From: Delphinus delphis
Taxonomy: Eukaryota; Chordata; Mammalia; Artiodactyla; Delphinidae
DNA length: 64,000 bases
Direction of reading: 5' to 3'
Assembly: GCF_949987515.2 (NCBI RefSeq)
Contig: NC_082686.1
Location: forward strand, 45,485,559 to 45,549,558
Part shown: in pieces, positions 52,052-64,000 of the stretch
How the letters are laid out: each line of letters begins with the position of its first letter
Numbering within the stretch: position 1 is the stretch's first letter
The notes under the pieces: model-generated
The model's input: the letters and a program-made list of their open reading frames with translations, nothing else
Told to the model about the DNA's origin: nothing
Databases searched by the model: none
Translations under genes and position numbers: made by a program

Positions 52052-52837
52052 CTAGAGGAGTTCCTTTAGCATTTGTTGTAAAGCTGGTTTGGTGGTGCTG
52101 AACTCTCTCAGCTTTTGCTTGTCTGTAAAGGTTTTAATTTCTCCATCAAATCTGAATGAGATCCTTGCTGGGTAGAGTAATCTTGGTTGTCGGTTTTTCT
52201 CTTTCATCACTTTCAGTATGTCCTGCCAGTCCCTTCTGGCTTGCAGAGTTTCTGCTGAAAGATCGGGTGTTAACCTTATGGTGATTCCCTTGTGTGTTAT
52301 TTGTTGTTTTTCCCTTTCTGCTTTTAATATGTTTTCTTTGTATTTAATTTTTGACAGTTTGACTAATATGTGTGTTGGTGTGTTTTTCCTTGGATTTATC
52401 CTGTATGGGACTCTCTGTGCTTCCTGGACTTGATTAACTATTTTCTTTCCCATATTAGGGAAGTTTTCAACTATAATCTCTTCAAATATTTTCTCAGTCC
52501 CTTTCTTTTTCTCGTCTTCTTCTGGATCCCCTATAATTCGAATGTTGGTGTGTTTAATGTTGTCCCAGAGGTCTCTGAGACTGTCCTCAGTTCTTTTCAT
52601 TCTTTTTTCTTTATTCTGCTCTGCATTAGTTATTTCCACTATTTTATCTTCCAGGTCACTTATGCGTTCTTCTGCCTCAGTTATTCTGCTATTGATCCCA
52701 TCTAGAGTATTTTTAATTTCATTTATTGTGTTGTTTATCGTTGCTTGTTTCGTCTTTAGTTCTTCTAGGTCCTTGTTAACTGTTTCTTGCATTTTTTCTG
52801 TTCTATTTCCAAGATTTTGTATCATCTTTACTATCAT
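52052..52837 (-). pseudogene. L1 no. 2 ORF1 (nucleoprotein), 261-codon open piece
   Basis: Open from 52837 to 52052 on the minus strand, about 58 bp upstream of the ORF2 start. It has the coiled coil (NSRITEAEERISDLEDKIVE), the RRM segment (NIRIIGDPEEDEKKKGTEK) and an intact C-terminal domain ending KPALQQMLKELL. Full mammalian L1 ORF1 proteins are roughly 330-370 residues, so the N-terminal part is missing from this frame, probably cut by stops beyond 52837. Confidence 0.88.
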
Positions 52838-53451
52838 TATTCTGAATTCTTTTCAGGTAGACTGCCTATTTCCTCTTCATTGTTAGGTCTGGTGGGTTTT
52901 TATCTTGCTCCTTCATCTGCTGTGTGTTTTTCTGTCTTCTCATTTTGCTTATCTTACTGTGTTTGGGGTCTCCTTTTTGCATGCCATAGGTTCGTTGTTC
53001 CCGTTGTTTAGGTGTCTGTCCCCAGTGTCTAAAGTTGTCTCAGTGGGTTGTGTAGGCTTCCTGGTGGAGGGGACTAGTGCCTGTGTTCTGGTGGATGAGG
53101 CTGGATCTTGTCTTTCTGGTGGGCAGGTCCACATCTGGTGGTGTGTTTTGGGGTGCCTGTGGACTTATTATGGTTTTAGGCAGCCTCTCTGCTAATTGTT
53201 GGGGGTTGTGTTCCTCTCTTGCTAGTTGTTTCGCATAGGGTGTCCGGCACTGTAGCTTGCTGGTCGTTGAGTGAAGCTGGGTGTTGGTGTTGACATGGAG
53301 ATCTCTGGGAGATTTTCGCTGTTTGATATTATGTGCAGCTGGGAGGTCTCTTGTGGACCAGTGTCCTGAACTTGGCTCTGCCACCTCAGAGGCCCAGCAC
53401 TGACTCCTGGCTGCAGCACCAAGAGCCTTTCATCCACACGGCTCAGAATAA

Positions 53452-53546
53452 AAGGGAGAAAAAGAAAGAAAGAAAGCGAGAAAACAAGAAAGAGAGAGAG
53501 AGAGAAAGAAAGAAAGAAATCGAGAAAGAGAGAGAGAGAGAAAGAG

Positions 53547-53605
<59 letters not shown>

Positions 53606-53696
53606 AAAAGAAAGAAAAGGAGGGAGGGAGGGAGGGAAGGAAGGATGGAAGGAGGGAAGGAAGGAAGAAAGAAAAGAAAGAAAGAGGAAAGATGAT
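53452..53696. repeat. Polypurine (GAAA)n/(GGAA)n tract inside L1 no. 2
   Basis: About 245 nt of nearly pure purine: GAAA, GAGA and GGGA/GGAA units. L1 no. 1 has a short A/GAAA stretch at the corresponding place (43353-43388), so this looks like an expansion of an L1 A-rich segment. The Lys/Arg/Glu ORF over it is spurious. Confidence 0.95.
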
Positions 53697-53949
53697 AAAA
53701 TAAAGTAACATAAAATAAAATAAAGTTATTAAAATAAAAAATAATTATTAAGAAAAAAATTTAAAAAAAAACGGACGGATAGAACCCTAGGACAAATGGT
53801 GACAGCAAAGCTGTACAGACAAAATCTCTCACAGAAGCATACACATACACACTCACAAAAAGAGGAAAAGGGGAAAAAATAGTAAATCTTGCTCTCAAAG
53901 TCCACCTCCTCAATTTGGGATGATTCGTTGTCTATTCATGTATTCCACA

Positions 53950-54850
53950 GATGCAGGGTACATCAAGTTTACTGTGGAGCTTTAATCCGCTGCTTCTGAG
54001 GCTGCTGGGAGAGATTTCCCCTTTTCTTCTTTGTTCTCACAGCTCCTGGGGCTCAGGTTTGGATTTGGCCCCGCCTCTGAGTGTAGGTCACCGGAGGGCA
54101 TCTGTTCTTCGTTCAGACAGGACGGGGGTAAAGGAGCAGCTGCTTCGGGGACTCTGGCTCACTCAGGCCAGAGGGAAGGAGGGGTGCGGATGCGGGGCAA
54201 GCCTGCGGCGGCAGAGGCCAGCGGGACGTTGCACCAGCCTGAGGCGTGCGTGCGTTCTCCACGGGAAGTTGTCCCTGAATCCCGGGAACCTGGCAGTGGC
54301 GGGCTGCACAGGCTCCCCGGAAGGGAGGTGTGGATAGTGACCTGTGCTCGCACACAGGCTTCTTGGTGGCGGCAGCAGCAGCCTTAGCGTCTCATGCCCG
54401 TCTCTGGGGTCCGTGCTGTTAGCCGCGGCTCGCGCCCGTCTTTGGAGCTCCTTTAAGCAGTGCTCTTAATCCCCTCTCCTTGCGCACCAGGAAACAAAGA
54501 GGGAAGAAAAAGTCTCTTGCCTCTTCGGCAGGTCCAGACTTTTTCCCGGGCTCCCTCCCGGCTAGCCGTGGTGTACTAACCCCCTGCAGGCAGTGTTCAC
54601 GCAGCCAACCCCAGTCCTCTCCCTGTGCTCCACCGAAGCCCGAGCCTCAGCTCCCAGCCCCGCCCGCCCCGGCGCATGAGCAGACAAGCCTCTCGGGCTG
54701 GTGAGTGCTGGTTGGCACCGATCCTCTGTGTGGGAATCTCTCCGCTTTGCCCTCCGCACCCCTGTTGCTGCGCTTTCCTCTGCGGCTCCGAAGCTTCCCC
54801 CTCCGCCACCCGCAGTCTCCGCCTGCAAAGGGGCTTCCTAGTGTGTGGAA
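53950..54850. promoter_or_regulatory. CpG-rich 5' UTR of L1 no. 2
   Basis: A GC- and CpG-rich block within the L1 5' UTR (for example GGCTCGCGCCCGTC, CCCGCCCCGGCGCATG), the region that normally houses the L1 promoter. Retained CpGs point to relative youth. It sits in an ARL6 intron and would drive transcription leftwards, antisense to ARL6, or rightwards by an antisense promoter. Confidence 0.6.
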
Positions 54851-55123
54851 ACTTTTATTCCTTCACCACTCCCTCCCACTGGTGCAGGTCCCGTTCCTAT
54901 CCTTTGGTCTCTGTTTATTCTTTTTTCTTTTGCCCTACCCAGGTACGTGGGGAGTTTCTTGCCTTTTGGGAGGTCTGAGGTCTTCTGCCAGCGTTCAGTA
55001 GGTGTTCTGTAGGAGTTGTTCCACGTGTAGATGTATTTCTGGTGTATCTGTGGGGAGGAAGGTGATCTCCACGTCTTACTCTTCCGCCATCTTCCCTGAA
55101 CCCCCCAGAAATTCATTATTTTT

Positions 55124-56869
55124 AATGAATTAAGGTGAATAATAGAAATCTACAATGCTCTATTAGAAAATGTCTTGCAGAAGAAATCGCAAATCTCATT
55201 TTATAGTATCGTATTTTGGGGGGATAAAATCAGTTTCTAGATGACAAGATACTTCCTGAACCCAAACTAGTTTTTAATATTAAGCTGTCCTAATGTTCAT
55301 TTATTGTTAATATACTGAGGTTGCTGATCTAGGTTTTCTAAACTGATGAATAGAGAGAGAGGAGGTACATTTTAACTTGATAACTTTCCAAGAACCTGAT
55401 CTTAGCTGTCATTTTCTTGAGATGTGCTCTGTAAACACCTTTCTTCTACAATTCCCACTTTTGCCCCACTCCCCAATATAAATGCTCTCATTCTATCACA
55501 TCATCCAGTTTTATATTCTTAACATTTAAAACAATCTGAAATTACCTTGCATATACAGTTGTTGTTTATTAAATTTTTCCTCATTGTAAAATTAAATTCC
55601 ATAAGAGTATAGATCTTGTATTGTTCAATACTGAATCCCAGACACCTAGAATATTGCTTAGTAGTTAAATGTATTTTTGGACAAATGGACTGATGGGTGA
55701 TTTTTTTAATTATTATCTTTGGGCAGGGAGTAATGGTCGATAGCATCGAGGATATCATTTTTAGCAGTCTTAATAAAGCTAACCAAATAGGGTCTCTCTT
55801 AGAAATCTTGTTCTACTCTTATTGATGTTGGTCTATTCCTGGGCTGTCTCAGATAGCCTAGTCCACTTAGGTACTAATTCCTGTGCCCTTTGCTTGCTTG
55901 TAAGCATTCCCTGTCCAATTTAGAGAATTACCAAATGTATTTGTTCCTGGATAGAGCAGAGGAAAGTTAATCGGTGGAGACTATTTCGGAATTGTTTAGA
56001 GGAAAATCTGGAAGTACCAGCCCGCATATCTTGTCCTATCCTGATTAATTTGTGGAGTTTCTTCTTTCTAATTATCTTCCAATAGAACTTTAGAAGTGAG
56101 GGGAAGAAAAGAAAGTTGATTAATTTTATCCCTATTAAAACAGCAAGTTAAAGGGTAGCTTGTCTGGAAACAGAAGGAGTTTGTGAAGAAACTGGGTGAT
56201 TGTGAAGAGGCTAGGCCAATTTCTAATTACAGCTCACTGAAGACAAAGCTACTCATTTGAGGTATATTTTCTGAGATTTCTTTAAACTTTTAACCTTTTT
56301 TATTATTATGTTTTTCCTAATAATAATAGCTGATGATTTTATCACATGATTGACACATGAAAATCCATAAAATCGAAAGTGTTGCATTTTGGGACAACAA
56401 AAATTAGGAAACTCTTTATTCCAAAGTTTGTTGTGCAATGAAAGACCCCTAAGGTATGAGGCAGGAATCTGAGTAGCAGGAAATAAAATCTGTCTAACAT
56501 AAACAAAAAGAGAGATATTTTTGGAAGAATACTAGGCAGCTCACAGGATAAAAGGAAAAGCTGAATAAACAAATCTCAAAGCCAAAACCAGGGCAGCTCT
56601 GGGAGGTCTTTTCACTAGCACATTACTATTAAGGTGACGAAGCTACAGTGACTTTTCACCTTCTGTCTTTCGATTTGAATTTTAAATTTTCAGGAGTAGA
56701 CTACCAAAGTGAACATAATGATGTGGAGCAACAATTTCCCCTCTACTTCTCCTGTTTTTACATAAAAGCAACAGAATGAACTGAAAGGAAATTTTTTTAA
56801 GTTACACTTTGGGCAGTATGGAGAAAATTGGGGAATGAAACTGAAATCAGTGAGAGTGTAATTCTAATA
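55124..56869. other. ARL6 intron, no gene seen
   Basis: AT-rich sequence without a recognised exon or well-preserved transposon. Confidence 0.5.
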
Positions 56870-57330
56870 ATAGCAAACATTTGTTGAGTGTTTACTATGG
56901 ACCAGACACTATGTTGAGTATTTTGCATCCATTAACTTATTGAATTCTCATGATAACACTATGAGTTAAGGATAGTAATAATATATTTTACATTTGGGAA
57001 AATTAAGGCTTAGAGCAGCGGTCCCCAACCTTTTTGGCACCAGGGACCAGTTTCATGGAAGACAGTTTTTCCACAGGGGGGGTTGCAGGGGGGTTGGGGG
57101 GGATGGTTCAGGCGGTAATGTGAGCGATGGGGAGTGATGGGGAGCGGCATATGAAGCTTTGCTGGCTCACCCACCACTCACCTCCTGCTGTGCGGCCCGG
57201 ATCCTAACAGGCCGCGGACCGCTACCGGTCTAAGGCCCGGGATTGGGGACCCCTGGCTTAGAGAAGTGAAGTAACTTGTTTAGGTAGTATATTAGCAATT
57301 AGGAGTAATCAGGAGGCTGTTGTAGTAATT
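56870..57330 (-). mobile_element. MIR SINE, antisense, split by a MER1-like insertion
   Basis: TTGAGTGTTTACTATGGACC and TGATAACACTATGAGTTAAG lead into AAATTAAGGCTTAGAG, and the element resumes after the insertion with GAAGTGAAGTAACTTG. Removing the inserted 240 bp plus one duplication restores a continuous MIR. Confidence 0.8.
57016..57255 (-). mobile_element. MER1-like hAT DNA transposon, nested in MIR, perfect 8-bp target duplication
   Basis: Terminal inverted repeats CAGCGGTCCCCAACC at the left and TTGGGGACCCCTG at the right, with internal GGCACCAGGGACCAG, TCGTGGAAGAC-like and TGTGCGGCCCGGATCCTAAC segments, match the MER1 group of Charlie-type elements. GCTTAGAG is duplicated exactly at 57008-57015 and 57256-57263. 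The copy is an internally deleted 240-bp form without coding capacity. Confidence 0.9.
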
Positions 57331-57428
57331 TGAAGCAAGAAACGATAATGGCTGAGCTAAGTTAGTGAGATAGAACCAATAAAGCTTAGAGAACGGTTGT
57401 ATAGGGAATGTAAAAATGGGAGGAGTTG

Positions 57429-57612
57429 GGGGCTTCCCTGGTGGCGCAGTGGGCGCGGGTTCGTGCCCCAGTTCGGGAGGATACCGCGTGCCGCGGAGCG
57501 GCTGGGCCAGTGAGCCATGGCCGCTGAGCCTGCGCGTCTGGAGCCTGTGCTCCGCAGCCGCGGAGGCCGCGTCAGTGAGAGGCCCGTGAACCGCAAAAAA
57601 AAAAAAAAGGGG
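57429..57612 (+). mobile_element. Young CHR SINE with internal deletion
   Basis: Head GGCTTCCCTGGTGGCGCAGT, CATGGCCGCTGAGCCTGCGC and a poly-A tail. Compared with the copy at 12599, about 30 bp between the A box and the B-box region are missing. GGGAGGAGTTG is duplicated at 57418-57428 and 57613-57623. CpG-rich, so recent. Confidence 0.9.
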
Positions 57613-57789
57613 GGGAGGAGTTGAGAATAAATCCTAGGCATCTGGGTCAGAAAGTGAATGGATTTTTATTCAAAAGGAGAAAGTTTTGATGATAGAAGTA
57701 TTATGATGCATTTGATGAGCTAACTTGTCCATTTAAGACCTTTTACTTGCCTGTGGGATGTGTCAGCAGGTCTCCCACTATACTCTTGC

Positions 57790-58280
57790 CCCCTTATAAT
57801 CTCTTTTCCACACAGTTCCCACCATGGCCTTCAAGGCCCTACCTATCTTACTTGGTTACATACAGCTCTTTCCCTCACTAAATATACTTTAGACATACAG
57901 GCCTTCTACTTTTTCTGAGTGGTGGTGAGTTCCTCCCCGCCTTGAGGTCATGCCCTGGCTAATTCCTTTGACTGGAATGTTCTTTGCCAATATCTTGTCA
58001 TAGCTTTTCCCCTTCTTAACATTCACTCCTGGGTGAGATGTCCCCTCATCAGAGAGGCTCTTCTATACTAACCCTCCTCTGCCCCATTGCCTCCCACCCT
58101 CAATCACCTTTCATAGCACTGAGCACTGCTCAAAATTGTGTTCACTTGTAACTCAGTTGTTTATTGCTGTTTACCTCCTCCAGATTATAAATTCCATGAG
58201 AGCAGGGACCATGTATATTCACCATCTACACATGAGCACAGTCCTCTGTAGCATATATAAACTCAATAAGTATGAAAGAT
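57790..58280 (+). mobile_element. L2 (LINE2) 3' end, sense
   Basis: CACCATGGCCTTCAAGGCCC, TTTGACTGGAATGTTCTTTG, CATCAGAGAGGCTCTTCT, ATTCCATGAGAGCAGGGACC and a closing AAACTCAATAAGTATGAAAG follow the L2 3' order. Confidence 0.85.
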
Positions 58281-58584
58281 TAGAAAGTCCTATATGTGAG
58301 CTGAAGGAGACTTTTGAAACCACTTTAAGTCCGTGGTAACTTGCAGCAAGCCACAAAATGTGAATGTGAAGACACACATGCAGATTTATAATTAGTAAAC
58401 CTTAAACTTTATAAAGAATTCTCATGCAGTGATCTCATTGCAAAATTTATAATTTTGTTTAATCCTGTCATCTCCTTAGTGGCAGATTTTAGAACTGGAA
58501 AATCTGGGTGCTTTTTTTTTTAACCTGAGGAAAAATTCATCTTTGGTCATTGCAATTTTCTAAACTTTGTCTTCTCTCTTAAAG

Positions 58585-58646
58585 GCTCAATCTCAAGATA
58601 TAGTTCCAACAATAGGATTCAGCATAGAGAAATTCAAATCGTCCAG
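58585..58646 (+). CDS. ARL6: ARL6 coding exon: switch I region (residues 42-61 plus partial codon)
   Basis: This 62-nt exon lies between acceptor CTCTCTTAAAG (AG at 58583-58584) and donor GTAATT at 58647. It reads AQSQDIVPTIGFSIEKFKSS and ends in phase 2. It contains the switch I motif PTIGF, whose Thr50 is the Mg2+-coordinating residue expected in Arf-family GTPases. The frame continues from the exon at 37834 across a 20.6-kb intron, which is expanded mainly by two L1 insertions. Small internal exons like this depend on precise splice definition; both splice sites look functional. Confidence 0.95.
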
Positions 58647-59135
<489 letters not shown>

Positions 59136-59309
59136 TAAGTATGTTTGTGAATGTTGGTAAACTAGATGGTTATATTTTAATAACCAGTAATGATTAGAAA
59201 TCCAAATGATTACATGGGCTAGGTTGCAATGTTTATTCTTTATATAATTTAAGTATACTTCCTAATTTAAAAAAAAAGTATAATCATACTTCACATTATT
59301 TCTCAAATG

Positions 59310-59665
59310 CTTCAGATTCTTCCTGACCTTGCATATGTTGTTCTGTCTGTTTTTAGTGTCCTATTCTACCCTACTTCTCTGCAACTTAAGGTTAATATAT
59401 TTGTTCTTTAAGGACTAGCTCAAAAGTCACCTCCTCTATGAAGGATTCCACTGTTTTGCCCAGTTATTCTGTCCCCCATGTTGACACGGTACTTCGTCCA
59501 TTCATATCTCTTGAATCGTACTTATTACATCTTAAACTCATGTACCATAGCTGCCTCCCTAGTGGGATTATGAACTCCTCAAGGGCAGGGATTTTTTTTT
59601 TATTCAGTATTTCTTCAAGACCAAGTATGATTCTGGCCAGATAGATCAGTAAATACTTACTGTAT
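59310..59665 (+). mobile_element. L2/CR1-type LINE 3' fragment, sense
   Basis: CTCAAAAGTCACCTCCTCTATGAAGG, given here as CTCAAAAGTCACCTCC then TATGAAGGATTCC, and ATTATGAACTCCTCAAGGGC resemble the L2 tail. The ORF at 59438 belongs to it. Confidence 0.7.
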
Positions 59666-61199
59666 AAATTTAGTTAAAATAACAGCACTAATAGTTGATC
59701 CATGTGTTCTACAAGCAATTCTAAACAAGATATTTTTAGCATGTGCAAATCAAGTGCTCACCAATTTCTTCAGATTAATAGCTGTCAAGTTGCTAGGATC
59801 CAAGTGTGTTATACTTTCTCAAGATTTGCATGCGATGTTAAAATAAATTCATTAAACTTGTAATATTGCTAGGACTTCTTCATTTAAGATGAGTGTAACT
59901 CACTTTTGGAGTCTGAAATTTATAAACAGTATCTCTTCACTAAATGCACTTTTGTTCTTATGAACTCTTGTCTTGGAATGGTGTGTGATGACTGCCAGAT
60001 CAGATTTTAATTTTCATTGGCTAATTCTTTCATGCTAATGTGGGGACAAATGTTGTATTCCTTGGGTAGGAACCAAAGGAGATTTATTCCAGATATTCTT
60101 TAAATATTGAGGGCCTATTTAAATCATATAGAGCCAGAGGACCTCTGAGGTAGAAAGAGAAGAATGCTTCAGATTTGAGGGCCAGTTTGGAAAAGGAGGG
60201 GTGGAATGTTTGTGGTATCCTACAATAAATTCTCTGGGGGAAATGTGAGGCGTTTTTGTTTTTAAGGAAACCTCAGTTTTCAGTATAGGATTTTTTTATT
60301 CTTCCAATTAGTAGGTAAACAATTCTTTTTTCTAAAAAAAAATGTATTTAGTTACTTTAAAAAAATGTAACATTTATTTTAATTACGGAAAACAATACTG
60401 CATAAAAAAATAGTACTTTAAAAAGGAAGCTTTTTTTCTGACTTTAACTTCTTTTTCTTCAAAATCTTTTTGGAAGAAGTTAATGAATTCAGGAGTATTA
60501 TAGGTACATTGTAGGTGGAATGCCGAATATGGTTACTGTTGAGAAGTCTACAGTAATAGTAAATTTATTTCCTGTATCTCTATACTTTTCTAATTGTGAA
60601 AGAACAAGTGCATTTTAATCTATTAGACTGAAAGAGGTTAAAAAGATTAAGTCTACTGTTGGCAAAATAAGCCACTCTTGTAGTGAGAATGTAACATCTT
60701 TCTTGGATAATTTATCAATATCTGTTAAAATGAAAAATGTTCATGCCCTGCAGCCATAATTTTTGCTTTCAGAAAAGTACAGTATGACTAGGACTACTGG
60801 GCAAAGATACACAGAAAAGAATGTGTGTTGAGAATTATTTATAATGACATTTTTTCATATCAATTATATGAAGAAAAAAATTATTCTTAATAAAAGTATG
60901 TGCTTAATATATATGGAGAGAGAAGAAAATTCTTAGTAGAATATACCGTACCATTAATAGCATTTGTTTTGGGAATAAGATTATAAAGGAAGTTTAGTTT
61001 GTCATTTGTATGACTCTGTAATGTTAATTATTGTATAATTTTTGCATATTACTCTTAGAATATAAAAAAAGTAATAAAGCATAAAATATAAAGAGTGCAT
61101 ATTTGGAAAGGAGTTAATATTTGGAAAATATAGAAAAGCATATTTAAACATTGTTTCCTGTAAATCTCACTAATAAATTTACCATTGTTAATCTTTTGG
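59666..61199. other. ARL6 intron, no gene seen
   Basis: AT-rich intronic DNA, no recognised exon. Confidence 0.5.
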
Positions 61200-62165
61200 G
61201 TATGTTTCTTCTATTTTGAAATATATAATATACACTTTACATAATTGAGAAAGTAGCCTTCTAAAGTATGTACCGTGTACTATATAGTTTTTCAGTTAAC
61301 ATTTTATGATAAGGGTGAATCAGGAAAAACATAGAAAGGATGTAACTCTCATGGCAGCCTAATATTTTTTCATATTCCTGTGCCCAAATTTGCTTAATCA
61401 TTTCTCTATTTTTGGACATAAAGACTGTTTTCAGTTTTTGAAGATTATAAGCAGTTCTTCAGTTAACATATTACTGTATAAATCTCTGTCATACTTCATG
61501 TTTCCTTAGTATAAATTCCAGAAATGAAATTACTGGCTCAAAGTGAACATTTTTAAAGCTCTTGATAGGTATTTCCAATTATATCAGTTTCCATTTCCAC
61601 TAATAATATGTGACTGTGATAATCTGCATTCATTTTTTAAATGATAGGAGAAAATGGTATTAAAAATTTGTTTTATTTTTATATGCATGTGGTTACTAAT
61701 GGCATTGAACTTTAAAATCTTAATTTATGATTACACTGAGTCACAAAACACATATAAATGTCCAATAAATATATGAAAATATATTGAACTTAATGAGCAA
61801 TTAACAAAATACAAAGTAAAATAATATGCTGTTAGGATGGTAAAAAATTGAAAAGAATGATAAGAGCCATGCTGGCAAGGGAGTGGGAAAAGTGCTGGTA
61901 GTAGTATAAATTGATATAACATTTCCAGAGGATAATTTATCAATGTTTATCTAAAACTTTAAATTTTGTATGTATTTCTGGAAATTTTATTCCTAAGAAC
62001 AGATCTTAAAGTATCAAGAAATTTTTAAAATGTATTTAGGAGGATGTTTATCCCAAAGTTTTTCATAGTAATGAAAATTGGAAGTAACCTATGAAGTGCA
62101 AAAATAGAAGTTTGGTACAATATTCAATGACACGTCCATTATACTTTATAATCATTAAAAGAAAG
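61200..62165. mobile_element. Old LINE-1 remnants in opposite orientations
   Basis: About 61350-61700 resembles an old L1 3' region in antisense (TTTTGGACATAAAGACTGTTT, AGAAATGAAATTACTGGCTC). About 61730-62165 resembles L1 sense sequence (GGATGGTAAAAAATTGAAAA, TTGGAAGTAACCTATGAAG). Both are heavily diverged. Whether they form one inverted insertion is not resolvable. Confidence 0.6.
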
Positions 62166-62865
62166 ATGCGAAGGAAATCAGTGATTTTTGAAGTGCCACT
62201 GTGATCTGTAAGTGAATCCTTATACAATTGCAGTGGCTGGTTATCAGCTTAAAAGTCAAATAGAATAAAATAAAAGCTCTTTGTAAGTATTGTCTCAGGA
62301 GACTATTTCAAATATATTTACATATACTTATGTGTCTAACGGCATCTTAATGTAAAATGTATTTCTCACTATGGTTATGGTAAAAAATATTTGAGAAACA
62401 CTGGTGTAGAGCTTTAATGTTTCATATAAAAGTAGTTCAAACTATACTGCAAAAAAAGATCAGGGAAATGTACATATATTTCAGAAAGGCAGTATAAAAC
62501 AGCAGGATTCCATTTAAATACAGATGTAGATATTCATATATGAATGTACACAAAGGAAATGTTGAAAATGATTTACATGAAAATATTAATGGTTGTATCT
62601 GTGTAATAGGATTATGGTTTTACTTGTTATTTTTTAAAATTATGAAATGTCACTAAATTTACCATATTATGATCCAAATGAAAAGAAATTATTTTACATG
62701 AAATATGACTAACATGGTTAATATATTAATTACTCATATAAACTAATAAGAAATAGCACCAAAGCCTGTAATGTATAAATGGACATAGGACATGAAGACA
62801 TAATACACAGGTTAGGAATTGCAAATGGAGAGTAAACATAGAAAAATGTTCAAGTTTATCTTTAA

Positions 62866-63350
<485 letters not shown>

Positions 63351-63396
<46 letters not shown>

Positions 63397-63398
63397 TG
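63351..63398. repeat. (GT)n microsatellite
   Basis: Uninterrupted GT repeats to about 63389, then GTATGTGTGTG. Confidence 0.93.
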
Positions 63399-63586
63399 AT
63401 CACAGCATTTCTTAGATATTTATTGTGGGAATTCTTTTAAAACAGATCTTTTCTGTTTTTAAACTACTCCCAGCCCTCTTTGAAGATATCAGTATTAACA
63501 ATTTGGTACTTTTACTTTCATACCTTTATCTATATTTCATATCATATATACATACACAAACATATACAGGTACCAAAGATACATAT

Positions 63587-63902
63587 AGTCGCCCTTGGTA
63601 CCTATGGGAGATTGGTTCTAGGATCCCCAAGGATACCAAAAACTGTGGTTGCTCATGTCCCTTATATAAAATGGTGTAGTATTTGCATAGAATCTATGCG
63701 CATCCTCCCACATACTTTAAATAATCTCTAGATTGCTCATAATACCTAAGAAAATATAAATACTATGTAAATAATGCCAGTGCATGGTAAATTCAAGTTT
63801 TGCTTTTGGAAACTTTCTGTAATTTTTTCCTGGCGTATTTTCCATTCACAGTTGGTCGAATCTGTGGGTGTGGAGTCCACGGATACAGAGGGCAAACTGT
63901 AC
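63587..63902. mobile_element. MER2-like (Tigger/mariner) DNA transposon
   Basis: Left end AGTCGCCCTTGGTACCTATG and right end CCACGGATACAGAGGGC..CTGTA are inverted relatives. The interior includes ATAAAATGGTGTAGTATTTGC and AATAATCTCTAGATTGC, typical of the MER2 group. The element is flanked by TA, the mariner-type target. No coding capacity. Confidence 0.75.
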
Positions 63903-64000
63903 AGGGTTGGGCGCTATGAGAATTGTCATCGTTATTTACTAGACGGGATCATTTTCTGTACACTCTTCTGCATCTTCCTCTTCTCAAATAACACTGCATG

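Larger units (their letters stand above)
47827..55106 (-). mobile_element. Full-length LINE-1 no. 2, antisense in ARL6 intron, with 17-bp target duplication
   Basis: A 7.3-kb element from poly-T and 3' UTR (ATAACAAAGTGAATCAGTTA) on the left to the 5' end near CTTCCGCCATCTTCCCTGAA on the right. The identical duplications AGAAATTCATTATTTTT at 47810-47826 and 55107-55123 define it exactly. The perfect duplication and longer open pieces show that it is younger than L1 no. 1, but ORF2 is still interrupted several times. Confidence 0.95.

Noticed and set aside
53333..53711. ORFs of Lys/Glu/Arg and of Ser/Phe/Leu repeats
   Set aside because: Translation of the polypurine tract and its complement; low-complexity artefacts.

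Overview
This is a mammalian nuclear window, almost certainly from a cetacean. It is AT-rich, its genes are split by long introns with GT/AG boundaries, and it is full of LINE-1, L2, MIR and DNA-transposon remnants. The lineage clue is a set of tRNA-Glu-derived CHR-type SINEs that open with a CTTCCCTGGTGG-like head. At least two (12.6 kb and 57.4 kb) are the young, GC-rich type I associate with toothed whales. The other copies are older CHR types shared with hippos and ruminants. No bacterial, viral or plasmid features are present.

Two protein-coding genes lie head to tail on the + strand, matching the EPHA6-ARL6 order on human 3q11.2. (1) The last three constitutive coding exons of EPHA6 (end of the kinase domain, then the SAM domain) are at 6050-6243, 18287-18436 and 19451-19565. 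The stop codon is at 19563-19565. (2) The 5' half of ARL6 (BBS3) starts with a CpG-island promoter and untranslated first exon around 33.5-34.3 kb. Four coding exons follow at 37834-37983 (ATG at 37861), 58585-58646, 59066-59134 and 62892-62986. They encode residues 1-116, including the P-loop, switch I, the switch II DxxGQ motif and the following strand. The rest of ARL6 lies beyond the window.

Layout: 1-19.5 kb is EPHA6 intron and exon sequence with SINE, L2 and MIR insertions and a twin-primed (internally inverted) L1 at 13.9-15.0 kb. 19.6-28 kb is a notably transposon-poor, AT-rich stretch after EPHA6, perhaps holding a long 3' UTR. 28-33.4 kb holds old L2 and MIR sequence. 33.5-34.3 kb is the ARL6 promoter island. 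38-58.6 kb is a 20.6-kb ARL6 intron, about two thirds of it made of two near full-length antisense L1 elements (38.0-44.7 and 47.8-55.1 kb). 56.8-63.9 kb carries MIR, MER1-like, CHR SINE, L2, old L1 and MER2-like copies around the remaining ARL6 exons.

The two genes do not form an operon or pathway. EPHA6 is a receptor tyrosine kinase for ephrins. ARL6 is the small GTPase that recruits the BBSome coat for ciliary trafficking. The most interesting observations are a 72-nt, frame-preserving, perfectly spliced exon-like segment between the kinase and SAM exons of EPHA6; a palindromic RFX X-box in the ARL6 promoter; a ZNF143-like motif pair there; the EPHA6 terminal acceptor being built from a (CT)n microsatellite; and a full-length L1 inserted about 25 bp inside an ARL6 intron. 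I found no evidence of an undescribed multi-gene system.
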